DNA from: VXPW01 sp965215575
Lineage (GTDB): Bacteria > Pseudomonadota > Alphaproteobacteria > TMED109
DNA length: 64,000 nucleotides
NCBI GenBank assembly: GCA_965215575.1
Contig: OZ244069.1
Location: forward strand, 1,426,001-1,490,000
Direction of reading: 5' to 3'
Shown: piece by piece, positions 24,276 through 33,545 of the stretch
How positions within the stretch are numbered: the first letter of the stretch is position 1
How the letters are laid out: every line of letters starts with the position of its first letter
Notes under the pieces: model-generated
Databases searched by the model: none
The model's input: the letters and a program-made list of their open reading frames with translations, nothing else
What the model was told of the DNA's origin: nothing
Translations under genes and position numbers: made by a program

Positions 24276-25424
24276 TTACAGGGTGGCTTCGGTGCCGAGG
24301 ACCAACGTCACCTGACTCGAGAACAGGCCGCCGTTGCCGTGCGCTAGCGCGATCTCCGAATTCGGCTGCTGGCGCTCGCCGCTGTCGCCCCGCAATTGCC
24401 GCACCGCTTCGATCAGTGGGAAGATCCCGTACATGCCGGGGTGACAGCACGACAGCCCGCCGCCGTTGGTATTGACGGCAAGGCTGCCGCCAGGGGCTAT
24501 CGCACCGTTCTCCACGAAGGCTCCGCCCTCGCCCTTGGAGCAGAAGCCGAGGTCTTCGAGAAACACGACGGTGTTGATGGTGAACGCGTCGTACACCTCG
24601 ACGATGTCGATGTCTGATGCTGACACACCGGCCATTGCGTAGGCGCGCGGCCCCGATTCACTTGCGGCCGTTACCGTCAGGTCCGGCATGTTGGTGATTG
24701 CGCGGTGCCAGTGGGCCATGGCGGCACCGAGTACCGGCACGGGTGGACGCCTGAGGTCGCGAGCGCGCTCCGGCGACGTCAGAACCACGGCGCCACCCCC
24801 GTCCGTGACGAGGCAGCAGTCGCGTACCGTGAAGGGATCGCTGATGGGGCGCGCCGTCAGCACGTCCTCGATCGAGAGGGGGTCGCGCAGGAAGGCGTCC
24901 GGGTTCAGGGCTGCCCAGGCGCGTGCCGCCGTCGCTACCGCAGCCAATTGTTCGCGTGTGGTGCCGTACTCGTGCATGTGGCGCGAGGCGGCGAGCGCGT
25001 AGGAGGTGATCGGCTGGCGGGGTTCGTACGGGCTTTCGTACGGATCGGGCCGCGACGTGGACATCAGGCGCCCGGACACCGAGCGCTGGTTGCTGCCGTA
25101 GGCGACGAGGGCAACGTCACACTGGCCCGTGGCGATCACCATCATCGCGGTCAGCAGATGCGCCAAGTTCGAGGAGCCGCCGATCATCGACGAGTCCGAG
25201 AACCTGGGCGCAATGCCGAGGTACTCGCAGAGGGTCAGTGACCCCATGTTGTAGGTCATCGAGGCGCAGAAGACGCCGTCGACATCGGCCGGCCGGAGGC
25301 CCGCGTCGTCGAGGGCGGCCTTGGCCGCGCCGGTGGTGATCTCGAGTTCACTCAGCCCCGGTGCCTCGCCGAGACCGAACGTGCCGGCGCCCGCGATCGA
25401 CGCCGCTCCTCGCAGCCCGCTCAC
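24276..25424 (-). CDS. SCP2-type thiolase / Ltp2-like aldolase
   Basis: A 382-residue thiolase-fold protein: FGLGEAPGLSELEI near the N-terminus, DVDGVFCASMTYNMGS, DPFTVRDCCLVTDGGGAVVL, NTNGGGLSCCHPGMYG and ALAHGNGGLFSSQ. It overlaps a DUF35 zinc-ribbon/OB-fold gene by 4 bp. In steroid side-chain degradation Ltp2-like thiolases work with DUF35 proteins as retro-aldolases, so C-C bond cleavage of an acyl-CoA is as likely as classical thiolysis. Its 3' 200 bp occur again as a broken copy at about 23.3 kb. Confidence 0.85.
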   Translation of the reverse strand: MSGLRGAASIAGAGTFGLGEAPGLSELEITTGAAKAALDDAGLRPADVDGVFCASMTYNMGSLTLCEYLGIAPRFSDSSMIGGSSNLAHLLTAMMVIATGQCDVALVAYGSNQRSVSGRLMSTSRPDPYESPYEPRQPITSYALAASRHMHEYGTTREQLAAVATAARAWAALNPDAFLRDPLSIEDVLTARPISDPFTVRDCCLVTDGGGAVVLTSPERARDLRRPPVPVLGAAMAHWHRAITNMPDLTVTAASESGPRAYAMAGVSASDIDIVEVYDAFTINTVVFLEDLGFCSKGEGGAFVENGAIAPGGSLAVNTNGGGLSCCHPGMYGIFPLIEAVRQLRGDSGERQQPNSEIALAHGNGGLFSSQVTLVLGTEATL

Positions 25425-25813
25425 GTGCCGGGATCCGCCGGGTGGAACACAACGACCGGATCCTCCCCCGAACGGTCGATCATCGCCGTAACCGGCATCC
25501 CGATGCGCACGTCCTCCGGCGCAATAGTCTCGACCCGGCTCATCATGCGAGGCCCTTCGGCGAGATCGATTAGTGCCACGTTGTAGGGGGGCCCCTGCTC
25601 GGGGCGCCGGCGCACCACGCTGGTCGCATGCACGGTCCCACGGCCCGACGCCTCCCGCCAGTTAAGTTCAGTCGTGCCGCAGTGTGGGCACAGCGCGCGG
25701 GGGTAGAACACACTGCGGTCGCAGGCGCCGCAGTGCTGCAGCATGAAGCGCCCGGCGGCCAGAGCGTCAAAGTAGGCCTGCTCCGGGCCCGGTGCGGCGG
25801 TGTCGGCTGGCAT
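25421..25813 (-). CDS. DUF35 Zn-ribbon/OB-fold acyl-CoA-associated protein
   Basis: A 130-residue partner of thiolase-fold enzymes. A rubredoxin-like zinc ribbon (CGACDRSVFYPRALCPHCG, four Cys) is followed by an OB-fold (GRGTVHATSVVRR, PYNVALIDLAEGPRMMSRV). Such proteins bind the CoA part of the substrate and complete the active site of Ltp2-like aldolases. ATG at 25813; 4-bp overlap with the thiolase. Confidence 0.87.
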   Translation of the reverse strand: MPADTAAPGPEQAYFDALAAGRFMLQHCGACDRSVFYPRALCPHCGTTELNWREASGRGTVHATSVVRRRPEQGPPYNVALIDLAEGPRMMSRVETIAPEDVRIGMPVTAMIDRSGEDPVVVFHPADPGT

Positions 25814-25872
25814 GCAGGGGTCCTTCCGTGGTTTGCGGTCGATCGGCGCGGCGGCCGGCGAGTGTACCCGGA

Positions 25873-26703
25873 TTACGTCGGCTCGCCGTCGTCCGCGTGG
25901 GGCATGGCCACGAACCGGCCGCCTTGGTACTTGACCAGCGGGTCGTCGGGGGCGACCGGCGGGGTCGCGGCTTCGACTTCGGCCCGGTAGGCCTCGGCGT
26001 TGTCCCCGGGACGGAAGCCGAGCGCAGAGGCGGCGCGGTTGTCCCAGAATGACTCCGCGTTGGCTGACACGCCGAACACCACCGTGTGTCCGACCGCGGG
26101 CGCCACGAGCGATCGCTCGACGAGATGCACCAGGTCCGGATACGAGAGCCACGTCGCGAGCATCCGTCGGTCGGTGGGCTTCGCGAAGCAGGAGCCGATG
26201 CGCAGGGACACCGCCTCGATACGGTACTTGTCGTTATAGTACTGCGCGAGATCCTCGCCGAACGCTTTGGTAAGCCCGTAGGCGGTGTCCGGCCGCTGCG
26301 GCACGGTGGCGTCGATCGTCCGGGTACGCGGGTAGAAGCCGATCGCATGGTTTGAGCTGGCCCAGACGATGCGCCGGACGCCGTTCTTCCGGCATCCCTC
26401 GAACAAGTTGTACAGCCCGATGATGTTGCCCTGGTGGAGGTCGGCGAAGGGGGCTTCGCCGGAGACGCCTCCCATGTGGACGACGGCGTCGACGTCGCGG
26501 GTGAGGTCGAGCATGCCGGCGGCGTCGCCGAGGTCGCAGGGCACGACCTCTTCACGTTCCCGCGCTTCCCCGAGCGGCTCGCGGTCCGACACCCGGAGGA
26601 TGTCGGTAAGGGCGGGGAGGTGTTGGCGGAGTACCGTCCCGAGCCCGCCCGCGGCGCCGGTCAGGAGGAGACGTTGATGGTGCCGAGGTTCGGCCGCATT
26701 CAC
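25873..26703 (-). CDS. udh: Uronate dehydrogenase-like NAD-dependent enzyme
   Basis: A 276-residue extended-type SDR. Rossmann GAAGGLGTVL, then GGVSGEAPF, GNIIGLYNLFEGCRKNG, the Ser block VWASSNHAIGFYP, the YGLTK catalytic pair and SLRIGSCFAKPTDRRMLATW. These segments closely follow bacterial uronate dehydrogenases, which oxidise galacturonate/glucuronate to the aldarolactone, and the 265-residue family length fits. It overlaps the adenosyltransferase stop by 4 bp. No other uronate genes nearby, so substrate is inferred from homology only. Confidence 0.8.
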   Translation of the reverse strand: MNAAEPRHHQRLLLTGAAGGLGTVLRQHLPALTDILRVSDREPLGEAREREEVVPCDLGDAAGMLDLTRDVDAVVHMGGVSGEAPFADLHQGNIIGLYNLFEGCRKNGVRRIVWASSNHAIGFYPRTRTIDATVPQRPDTAYGLTKAFGEDLAQYYNDKYRIEAVSLRIGSCFAKPTDRRMLATWLSYPDLVHLVERSLVAPAVGHTVVFGVSANAESFWDNRAASALGFRPGDNAEAYRAEVEAATPPVAPDDPLVKYQGGRFVAMPHADDGEPT

Positions 26704-27284
26704 TGATTGGCGCCCGGGACCCAGAGCACGTCGCCGCCGACCCCCGCTGCTTCGGTGCGCGCCAGGACGAAGAGATGGTCGGACAGGCGGTTCACGTAGG
26801 CGAGGATTTCATTCCGCACCACCGCACGCGCGGCAAGACTGCTGAGCTCGACCTCGGCCCGGCGGACGATGGCGCGCGCAACATGGAGATGGGCGGCCGC
26901 GCTGGTGCCCCCGGGCAGAATGAACGACGTCAGCGGCGCCAGCCGGGCGTTGAGTTCGTCGATCTCGCCCTCGAGCCGCTGCACTTGGACCGTCGAGATC
27001 CGGAGAGTCCCGGAGCGCCGGCCCCGCCGTGCGGGCATTGTCAGGTCGGCGCCGGCGTCGAAGAGGTCGTTCTGGATGCGGGCCAGCATGGCGTCGCTGA
27101 CGCGGGAGACGTGGAGACGGGCCACGCCGATAAAGGCGTTGGCTTCGTCGATCGTGCCGCCCGCTCGGATCCTGAGAGCATGCTTCGCGACCCTCAGCCC
27201 GTTGCCGAGCGAAGTCCTGCCCTGGTCGCCGCCCCGGGTGTAGATACGGTCGAGCCGCACCACGGTTGACGGGGGTCGAGCCAT
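26700..27284 (-). CDS. PduO-type cob(I)alamin adenosyltransferase
   Basis: A 194-residue ATP:cob(I)alamin adenosyltransferase that makes coenzyme B12. Motifs: RIYTRGGDQGRTSLGNG (ATP-binding N-terminus), GTIDEANAFIG, FILPGGTSAAAHLHVARAIV with RRAE, and YVNRLSDHLFVLAR. First gene of the run 27284 to 24276. No B12-dependent mutase is in the window, so its client lies elsewhere. Confidence 0.92.
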   Translation of the reverse strand: MARPPSTVVRLDRIYTRGGDQGRTSLGNGLRVAKHALRIRAGGTIDEANAFIGVARLHVSRVSDAMLARIQNDLFDAGADLTMPARRGRRSGTLRISTVQVQRLEGEIDELNARLAPLTSFILPGGTSAAAHLHVARAIVRRAEVELSSLAARAVVRNEILAYVNRLSDHLFVLARTEAAGVGGDVLWVPGANQ

Positions 27285-27291
27285 CCGGCCT

Positions 27292-27343
27292 CCGTATACC
27301 GTTGGGGTTGCTGGTCGGTCAGCTTACACCGTATACCGATTGG
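27292..27343. promoter_or_regulatory. Two direct CCGTATACCG boxes in a divergent promoter
   Basis: CCGTATACCGTTGG at 27292-27305 and CCGTATACCGATTGG at 27329-27343, 37 bp apart, sit between the divergent adenosyltransferase (27284) and M20 amidohydrolase (27436). The GTATAC core is palindromic, as in many GntR-type sites, suggesting one regulator for both operons. Confidence 0.55.
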
Positions 27344-27435
27344 AAAATTCATGCGGCTGATGGGGGCTTCCATTGACTTCGGATTCACGGCGGTCGGGCT
27401 CGGATATGGTACCTTTGCGCCAAACAGGAGGTCCC

Positions 27436-28596
27436 ATGCCGGTCATCAACCGAATCGCGGGCATTAGCGATGCCATGGTCGAGTGGCGGCGGGATATTCA
27501 CCGCCATCCCGAACTCGCCTACAAGGAACACAGGACCGCCGGGAAGGTGGCCGAACTGCTCCGGTCCTTCGGCGTGGACGAGGTAGTCGAGGGCGTCGGC
27601 GGCACCGGCGTGGTCGGCCGAATCCGGAACGGCGAAGGCCCGTCCGTGGGGCTCAGGGCCGACATGGATGCCCTCCCGATCCGCGAGCAGAACACCTGCG
27701 AGCACGCGTCGTCGTCGGACGGCGTGATGCACGCCTGCGGCCACGACGGGCATACGGCCATGCTGCTGGGCGCGGCCCGGTACCTCTCGGAGACCCGCAA
27801 TTTCCACGGCGACGTCGTCCTGGTCTTCCAGCCGGCGGAAGAGGGCTTCGCAGGCGCGAAGGCGATGCTCGACGACGGCCTCTTCGAGCGGTTTCCGGTG
27901 CGCAACATTTTCGGCATGCACAACATGCCGGGCGTGGAGCAGGGGAAGCTCCGCGTGTCGTCCGGTCCGATCATGGCCGCGGCGGACAACTTCACGGTCA
28001 CGGTGCAGGGGAAGGGGGCGCACGGCGCCATGCCCCACCAGTCGGTCGACCCGATCATCGCCGGGGCCGCGATCGTGCAGGCGGTGCAGACGCTGGTCTC
28101 GCGGACCAGCGATCCCAAGAACACGCTCGTGATCTCGGTGACCCAGTTCCACGCGGGCGACGCGTACAACGTGATCCCTGACAGCGCCGAGCTCTGCGGA
28201 ACGATCCGGTACTTCTCGCCCGAGACCGGCGAGATGGTCCGGAAACGCTTCCCCGAGATGTGCGAGGCCGTGGCCCGGGGGCTGGGTGCGACGGCCGAGG
28301 TCGACTACCAGCGGGGCTATCCGCCCACCGTGAACCACGCCGATGCAAGTGCCTTTGCCGGCCGGATCGCCTCCGAGATCACCGGCGAGGCCGCGACCAC
28401 GGAGCAGATGCAAGTGATGGGCTCGGAGGACTTCTCGTTCTTCCTCCTGGAGCGCCCGGGCGCCTACGCCTGGATCGGGAACGGCGATTCGGCCTCGCTC
28501 CATAACCCGGGCTACGACTTCAACGACGACAATCTGGCGATCGGCGCGAGCTTCCTCGCCCGGATCGCCGAGGATGCCCTCAGTGCGACGGATTAG
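27436..28596 (+). CDS. M20 family amidohydrolase (hippurate/N-acyl-amino-acid type)
   Basis: A 386-residue zinc peptidase-like amidohydrolase. Metal motifs: HACGHDGHTAMLLG, FQPAEEGFAGA (catalytic Glu pair), NIFGMHNMPG and MGSEDFSFFL near the C-terminus; the lid/dimerisation domain has GKGAHGAMPH. Family members release amino acids from N-acyl or N-aroyl conjugates. CAGGAGG sits 9 bp upstream of the ATG. It overlaps the next gene, an ABC binding protein, by 23 bp, so imported substrate is probably hydrolysed by this enzyme. Confidence 0.92.
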   Translation: MPVINRIAGISDAMVEWRRDIHRHPELAYKEHRTAGKVAELLRSFGVDEVVEGVGGTGVVGRIRNGEGPSVGLRADMDALPIREQNTCEHASSSDGVMHACGHDGHTAMLLGAARYLSETRNFHGDVVLVFQPAEEGFAGAKAMLDDGLFERFPVRNIFGMHNMPGVEQGKLRVSSGPIMAAADNFTVTVQGKGAHGAMPHQSVDPIIAGAAIVQAVQTLVSRTSDPKNTLVISVTQFHAGDAYNVIPDSAELCGTIRYFSPETGEMVRKRFPEMCEAVARGLGATAEVDYQRGYPPTVNHADASAFAGRIASEITGEAATTEQMQVMGSEDFSFFLLERPGAYAWIGNGDSASLHNPGYDFNDDNLAIGASFLARIAEDALSATD

Positions 28597-30151
28597 CGCC
28601 GCCTTAGTACTGCTAGCCGCCTGTGCGCTGGCGCTCCCGGCCGCCGCCGAGAGCGTGCTCCGGGCGGTGGTACATGCCGACCTCAAGAACATCGACCCGA
28701 TCTGGACGACCGCCTACATCACCCGCAACCACGGGTACATGGTCTACGACACGCTGTTCGCGGTCGATTCCGAGTTCAGCGTGCAGCCGCAGATGGTGGA
28801 CACCTGGGAGATGTCGGACGACGGGCTGACCTGGACGTTCCGGCTCCGGGAGGGGCTTGCGTGGCACGACGGGGCGCCGGTGACGGCCGCCGACTGTGTC
28901 GCCTCGATTCGCCGCTGGGGCGCGCGCGACGGCATGGGCCAGAAGCTCATGGACGTCACCGCCGCCCTCGAGGCGGTCGATGAGGCGACCTTTCGCCTGA
29001 CGCTGACGCAGCCCTACGGGCTCGTGATGGAATCGCTCGCCAAGGCGAGTTCCAATGTGCTCTTCATCATGCCGGAGCGCCACGCGCTGACCGACCCGTT
29101 CGAGCAGATCCCGGAGGTGGTCGGATCCGGCCCGTTCCGGTTCGTGGCCAAGGAATGGGTGCCGGGGGCGAAGGTCGTCTACGTCCGGAACGAGGCGTAC
29201 GTGCCGCGCGCCGAGCCGCCGATCTGGGGTTCGGGCGGCAAGGTCGCGCGCGTCGATCGCGTGGAATGGCTCTACGTCCCGGACACCGCAACGGCCATGA
29301 ATGCGCTCCTCGCCGGGGAAGTCGACTACTTCGAGCTGCCGCCCCACGATCTTCTGCCGATCATGGAGGCATCGCCCGACGTGACGGTGAAGCGCCTGGA
29401 CCCGGTCGGCGTGCAGGGGCACATCCGCCTGAACCATCTCTATCCGCCCTTCGACCACCCGAAGGCCCGCGAGGCCATGCTGTGGCTGGTCGAGCAGCCG
29501 CGGTTCTTGCGCGCCGTGGTGGGCGACGAGAAGCATTGGCGGACGTGTCCGGCGTACTTCGGCTGCGGGAGCCCCTACGCGACCGAAGCCGGTGCGGAGG
29601 CGTTGGTGGCCTCGGATCCGGAGCACGCGCGCGCGCTCCTGGAGGAGGCGGGCTACGACGGCGAGCCCGTGGTCCTGATGCAGCCGACCGATGTCGCGAT
29701 CCTGAGCGGCGCGGCCCTGATGCTGGCCGGCGTGCTGCGGGACGCCGGGGTGAACGTGGAGCTGCAGGCAATGGACTGGAGCACGCTCACCAGTCGGCGC
29801 GCGCTCGACGCGCCGCCCGACGAGAACGGCTGGAACATCTTCCCGACGTGGTTCATCGGCATGGACGTCGTGCACCCGCTTGCGAGCGTGGTGACGAGCG
29901 GAGGGTGCCGGGAGCGGGCGTGGTTCGGCTGGCCGTGCGATCCGGTCATGGAGGAACTCCGCGAGGCGTTCGCGTTCGAGAACGATGTGGACATGCGTTT
30001 CGCGCGGGCCGAGGCCGTCCAGAAGCAGGCGTTTGCGCTGGTGCCGTACGTGAACTTCGGGGAATGGTTCAATCCCGTCGCGTACCGCTCCAACCTCGAG
30101 GGCGTCCTCGAATCGCCGATTCCGCTGTTCTGGAACATCGCGAAGCGTTGA
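28574..30151 (+). CDS. ABC transporter family 5 substrate-binding protein (peptide type)
   Basis: A 525-residue periplasmic binding protein with a signal peptide (RISAALVLLAACALALPAAA). Family features: DLKNIDPIWTTAYITRNHGY, WTFRLREGLAWHDGAPVTA, and VVGSGPFRFVAKEW. DppA/OppA-like proteins bind peptides or other amide-linked compounds. ATG at 28574 lies inside the M20 gene; a GTG at 28583 is an alternative. First transport gene of a five-gene set. Confidence 0.9.
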   Translation: MPSVRRISAALVLLAACALALPAAAESVLRAVVHADLKNIDPIWTTAYITRNHGYMVYDTLFAVDSEFSVQPQMVDTWEMSDDGLTWTFRLREGLAWHDGAPVTAADCVASIRRWGARDGMGQKLMDVTAALEAVDEATFRLTLTQPYGLVMESLAKASSNVLFIMPERHALTDPFEQIPEVVGSGPFRFVAKEWVPGAKVVYVRNEAYVPRAEPPIWGSGGKVARVDRVEWLYVPDTATAMNALLAGEVDYFELPPHDLLPIMEASPDVTVKRLDPVGVQGHIRLNHLYPPFDHPKAREAMLWLVEQPRFLRAVVGDEKHWRTCPAYFGCGSPYATEAGAEALVASDPEHARALLEEAGYDGEPVVLMQPTDVAILSGAALMLAGVLRDAGVNVELQAMDWSTLTSRRALDAPPDENGWNIFPTWFIGMDVVHPLASVVTSGGCRERAWFGWPCDPVMEELREAFAFENDVDMRFARAEAVQKQAFALVPYVNFGEWFNPVAYRSNLEGVLESPIPLFWNIAKR

Positions 30152-30167
30152 ACGGACGCGCCGCCCG

Positions 30168-31109
30168 GTGACCGGCTTCCTGCTGCAGCGGCTGCTGGCC
30201 ACCATCCCGGTCATGGCGGTGGTGGCCGTTGTCGTGTTTCTGCTGCTGCACCTGGGTCCCGGAGACCCGGCGGCGGTGATCGCGGGTGACTACGCGACGC
30301 CTGAGGACATCGAGCGGATCCGCGAACGGTTGGGGCTGAACCAGCCGCTCCACGTGCAGTTCCTGACCTGGATCGGACAGCTGCTCACGGGTGACCTCGG
30401 GATTTCGATCTTCTCGAACCTGCCGGTGGCGCACCTGATCGCGCAGCGGGTGGAGCCGACCCTGGTGCTGTCGATCTGCACCCTGATCGTGACGGTCGTG
30501 GTGGCAGTGCCGCTCGGGGTCGCCGCCGCCTGGCGGGCGGGCGGCTGGCTCGACCGCTGTCTCATGGGCGGGGCGGCACTTGCGTTCGCGGTGCCGGTGT
30601 TCGTGATCGGCTACATCCTGATCTACATCTTCTCGATCAAGCTCGGGTGGCTGCCGGTCCAGGGGTACAGCCCCCTCGCGGACGGGGCAGTTCCCTTCCT
30701 CCGCCACTTGGTGCTGCCGGTGGTGGCGCTCTCGTTCGTCTTCATTGCGCTGATCGCGCGCGTAACGCGCGCAAGCGTGCTCGAGGTGCTGGGCGAGGAC
30801 TACATCCGAACGGCTCGCGCCAAGGGGGTGACCACGTTCCGGTTGCTCCGCCGGCACGCGTTACGACCAGCGCTGGTGCCGGTGGTGACGGTGATCGGGA
30901 TCGCGTTTGCGCTTCTCGTGGGCGGAGTCGTGGTGACGGAGAGCGTCTTCAACATCCCGGGTCTCGGCCGGCTCACGGTCGATTCGGTACTCCGGCGCGA
31001 CTACCCGGTGATCCAGGGGCTGATCCTCGTCTTCAGTGCGGCGTACGTGATCACCAACCTGATCGTGGATCTCCTCTACAGCGTGCTCGATCCGAGGATC
31101 CGCGGATGA
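30168..31109 (+). CDS. ABC transporter permease, DppB family
   Basis: A 313-residue permease with six predicted membrane helices; TGFLLQRLLATIPVMAVVAV at the N-terminus is the family hallmark, followed by GDPAAVIAGDYATPEDIERI and the EAA loop YIRTARAKGVTTFRLLRRHA that contacts the ATPase. GTG start at 30168. Overlaps the DppC-like gene by 4 bp. Confidence 0.92.
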   Translation: MTGFLLQRLLATIPVMAVVAVVVFLLLHLGPGDPAAVIAGDYATPEDIERIRERLGLNQPLHVQFLTWIGQLLTGDLGISIFSNLPVAHLIAQRVEPTLVLSICTLIVTVVVAVPLGVAAAWRAGGWLDRCLMGGAALAFAVPVFVIGYILIYIFSIKLGWLPVQGYSPLADGAVPFLRHLVLPVVALSFVFIALIARVTRASVLEVLGEDYIRTARAKGVTTFRLLRRHALRPALVPVVTVIGIAFALLVGGVVVTESVFNIPGLGRLTVDSVLRRDYPVIQGLILVFSAAYVITNLIVDLLYSVLDPRIRG

Positions 31110-31930
31110 ACGAGATCCGCCGGAACCGCTCGGTCCAGATCGGATTGGCGCTGCTGGCGCTGATGGCGGCGACGGCGGTGCTGGTGCCCCCGCTCGCGGG
31201 CATGGATCCGCTCCGGATGACGCCCGAGGACCGCCTCATCAGCCCCGTGGTGGCACACCCCTTCGGGACCGACATGTTCGGGCGCGACATCCTGGCCCGG
31301 ACGCTTCACGGCGGGCGCGTCTCGCTCAGCGTCGGGCTCGCGGTGGCGGCCGTCGCCCTCGCCATCGGTCTCGGGATCGGCCTCGTCGCGGGCTACGTCC
31401 GGGCGGTCGACCGGATCGTGATGCGGGTCATGGACGGCATCATGGCGATTCCCGGGATCCTGCTCGCGATCGCGTTGATCGCCCTCTCCGGGGCGACGCT
31501 CACGACAGTGGTGGTGGCGATCGCGGTGCCGGAGGTGCCCCGCGTGGTGCGCCTGGTACGGAGCGTCGTGCTCGCGGTGCGCGAGGAGCCCTATGTCGAG
31601 GCGGCGGTCGCAGCCGGGGCGAGGCTGCCCCGGCTTCTGGTGCGGCACGTGCTGCCCAACACGCTTGCACCGCTGATCGTGCAGGGAAGCTATGTCTGCG
31701 CCTCCGCGATGATCGTCGAGTCGATCCTCGGATTCCTTGGCGCCGGGATGCCGCCCGAGGTGCCGAGCTGGGGGAACGTGATGGCCGAGGGGCGGACCTT
31801 CTTCCAGATCGCGCCCTGGATCCTCTTCTTTCCGGGCGTGTTCCTCGCCGTGACGGTGCTCTCGGTCAACATGCTGGGCGACGGGCTCCGGGACACGCTC
31901 GATCCCAAGCTCCGGGGGCGGTTCCAGTGA
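31106..31930 (+). CDS. ABC transporter permease, DppC family
   Basis: A 274-residue partner permease: short cytoplasmic N-terminus, first helix LALLALMAATAVLVPPL, HPFGTDMFGRDILARTLHGG typical of DppC, EAA loop YVEAAVAAGARLPRLLVRHV, and ending LGDGLRDTLDPKLRGRF. Overlaps both neighbours by 4 bp, so the complex is made in balanced amounts. Confidence 0.92.
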   Translation: MNEIRRNRSVQIGLALLALMAATAVLVPPLAGMDPLRMTPEDRLISPVVAHPFGTDMFGRDILARTLHGGRVSLSVGLAVAAVALAIGLGIGLVAGYVRAVDRIVMRVMDGIMAIPGILLAIALIALSGATLTTVVVAIAVPEVPRVVRLVRSVVLAVREEPYVEAAVAAGARLPRLLVRHVLPNTLAPLIVQGSYVCASAMIVESILGFLGAGMPPEVPSWGNVMAEGRTFFQIAPWILFFPGVFLAVTVLSVNMLGDGLRDTLDPKLRGRFQ

Positions 31931-33543
31931 CGGACGCGACCAAGCGCCCGGTGCTCTCGATCCGGGACCTCACCGTGGCGCTCCCGCTGGATGCCGAGCG
32001 CGCGCATGCCGTCGAGGGCGTGTCGTTCGACGTGCAGGCGGGCGAGATCGTGTGCCTGGTGGGCGAATCGGGATCGGGGAAGTCGGTGACGGCGCAGGCC
32101 GTGCTGGGCCTCCTGCCGCCGGGACAGCTCCGGGTCACGGGCGGTGCGATCGAGCTCAAGGGCGAGGATTTGCGCTCGGCCCCGGCGGCGCGACTTCGCT
32201 CGCTCCGAGGCCGCGCGATGGCGATGATCTTCCAGGAGCCGATGACTGCACTCAATCCGGTGCTCACGGTGGGCGAGCAGGTCCGCGAGGTGTTCGAGAC
32301 GCACGGCGTGCTCGCGCCGTCCGAGCGGCGGGCGCGGGTGATCGATCTCTTCCGATCGGTCCAGCTTCCGGATCCCGAACGCCTCGTGAACACGTACCCC
32401 CATCAGCTTTCGGGTGGGCAGCGCCAGCGGGTGATGATCGCCATGGCATTCGCTCTGGAGCCGGCACTCCTGGTGGCGGACGAACCCACGACCGCGCTCG
32501 ACGTCACGACCCAGGCGCGGATCCTTGAGATCATGCGGACGATCCAGCGGGCGCGCGGGAGTGCGGTACTCTTCATCACGCATGACTTCGGGGTGGTGGC
32601 CGACATCGCGGACCGCGTCGTGGTGATGCGGACGGGGAGGGTGGTCGAGCAGGGGCCGCGCGATGCGATCCTCAAGAGTCCGTCGCATCCCTACACGCGC
32701 ATGCTGCTGGCGGCGGTGCCAGGGCTCGAACCGGAGGTACGCGGCGAGGCGTCCGCAAGCGCGGCCGCGCTCGAAGTGCGGAACCTCTCCAAGACGTTTG
32801 TGGGCGGCGGCTGGTTCCGCCGCGGCCGAACGGTCGAGGCGGTGCGCAACGTCTCGCTCGTGGTGCGGAAGGGTGAGACCCTGGCGGTCGTGGGCGAGTC
32901 CGGGTCGGGGAAATCGACGCTCGCGCGCTGCACGGTGCGACTCACGCGGGCAAGCGAAGGCGAGGTGCTGCTCGCCGGAAAGGACATTGCCCAGCTCGAG
33001 CCCCGTGCGCTCCGCCCTTACCGGAGGCGGATCCAGATGGTGTTCCAGGATCCCTTCCGTTCACTCAATCCGCGCCGCACGGTCGCGGCCGCGTTGGTCG
33101 AGGGGCCGGTGAACTACGGGGTGTCGAAGGACGAGGCGCTGGAGCGTGCGAAGCGACTGCTGAGCCTCGTGGGGCTCGGCGAAGATGCGCTCGGGCGCTA
33201 CCCGCACCAGTTTTCAGGTGGCCAGCGCCAGCGCATCTGCATTGCCCGGGCGCTGGCGCTCGAGCCCGACGTGTTGATCGCCGATGAACCGGTGTCGGCG
33301 CTCGATGTCTCGGTGCAGGCCCAGGTGCTCGATTTGCTGGCGAGCGTGCGGGAGCAGTTCCAACTCGCGATGCTCTTCATCACGCACGATCTCCGCGTGG
33401 CGGCGCAGGTTGCCGACCGGGTCGCGGTGATGTCCAAGGGGGAGATCGTCGAGACTGGGCCCGTGGCGGACGTGTTCGGGAGCCCACAGCACCCGTACTC
33501 CAAGGCGCTTCTTGCCGCGGCGCCGGGGCGCGGGCGGCTCTGA
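31927..33543 (+). CDS. Fused dual ABC ATPase, DppD-DppF type
   Basis: A 538-residue protein with two complete nucleotide-binding domains in one chain: Walker A GESGSGKS at about residues 45 and 325, signatures LSGGQRQR and FSGGQRQR, Walker B LLVADEP and LIADEP. Each half is followed by the peptide-transporter tail PYTRMLLAAVPG / PYSKALLAAAPG. It energises the two permeases just upstream. GTG start overlapping the DppC-like stop. Confidence 0.93.
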   Translation: MTDATKRPVLSIRDLTVALPLDAERAHAVEGVSFDVQAGEIVCLVGESGSGKSVTAQAVLGLLPPGQLRVTGGAIELKGEDLRSAPAARLRSLRGRAMAMIFQEPMTALNPVLTVGEQVREVFETHGVLAPSERRARVIDLFRSVQLPDPERLVNTYPHQLSGGQRQRVMIAMAFALEPALLVADEPTTALDVTTQARILEIMRTIQRARGSAVLFITHDFGVVADIADRVVVMRTGRVVEQGPRDAILKSPSHPYTRMLLAAVPGLEPEVRGEASASAAALEVRNLSKTFVGGGWFRRGRTVEAVRNVSLVVRKGETLAVVGESGSGKSTLARCTVRLTRASEGEVLLAGKDIAQLEPRALRPYRRRIQMVFQDPFRSLNPRRTVAAALVEGPVNYGVSKDEALERAKRLLSLVGLGEDALGRYPHQFSGGQRQRICIARALALEPDVLIADEPVSALDVSVQAQVLDLLASVREQFQLAMLFITHDLRVAAQVADRVAVMSKGEIVETGPVADVFGSPQHPYSKALLAAAPGRGRL

Positions 33544-33545
33544 CG

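Noticed and set aside
30069..30857. Long His/Arg-rich minus-strand frames opposite the ABC transporter
   Set aside because: Antisense shadows of the permease and binding-protein genes; similar ones lie opposite most long genes here.
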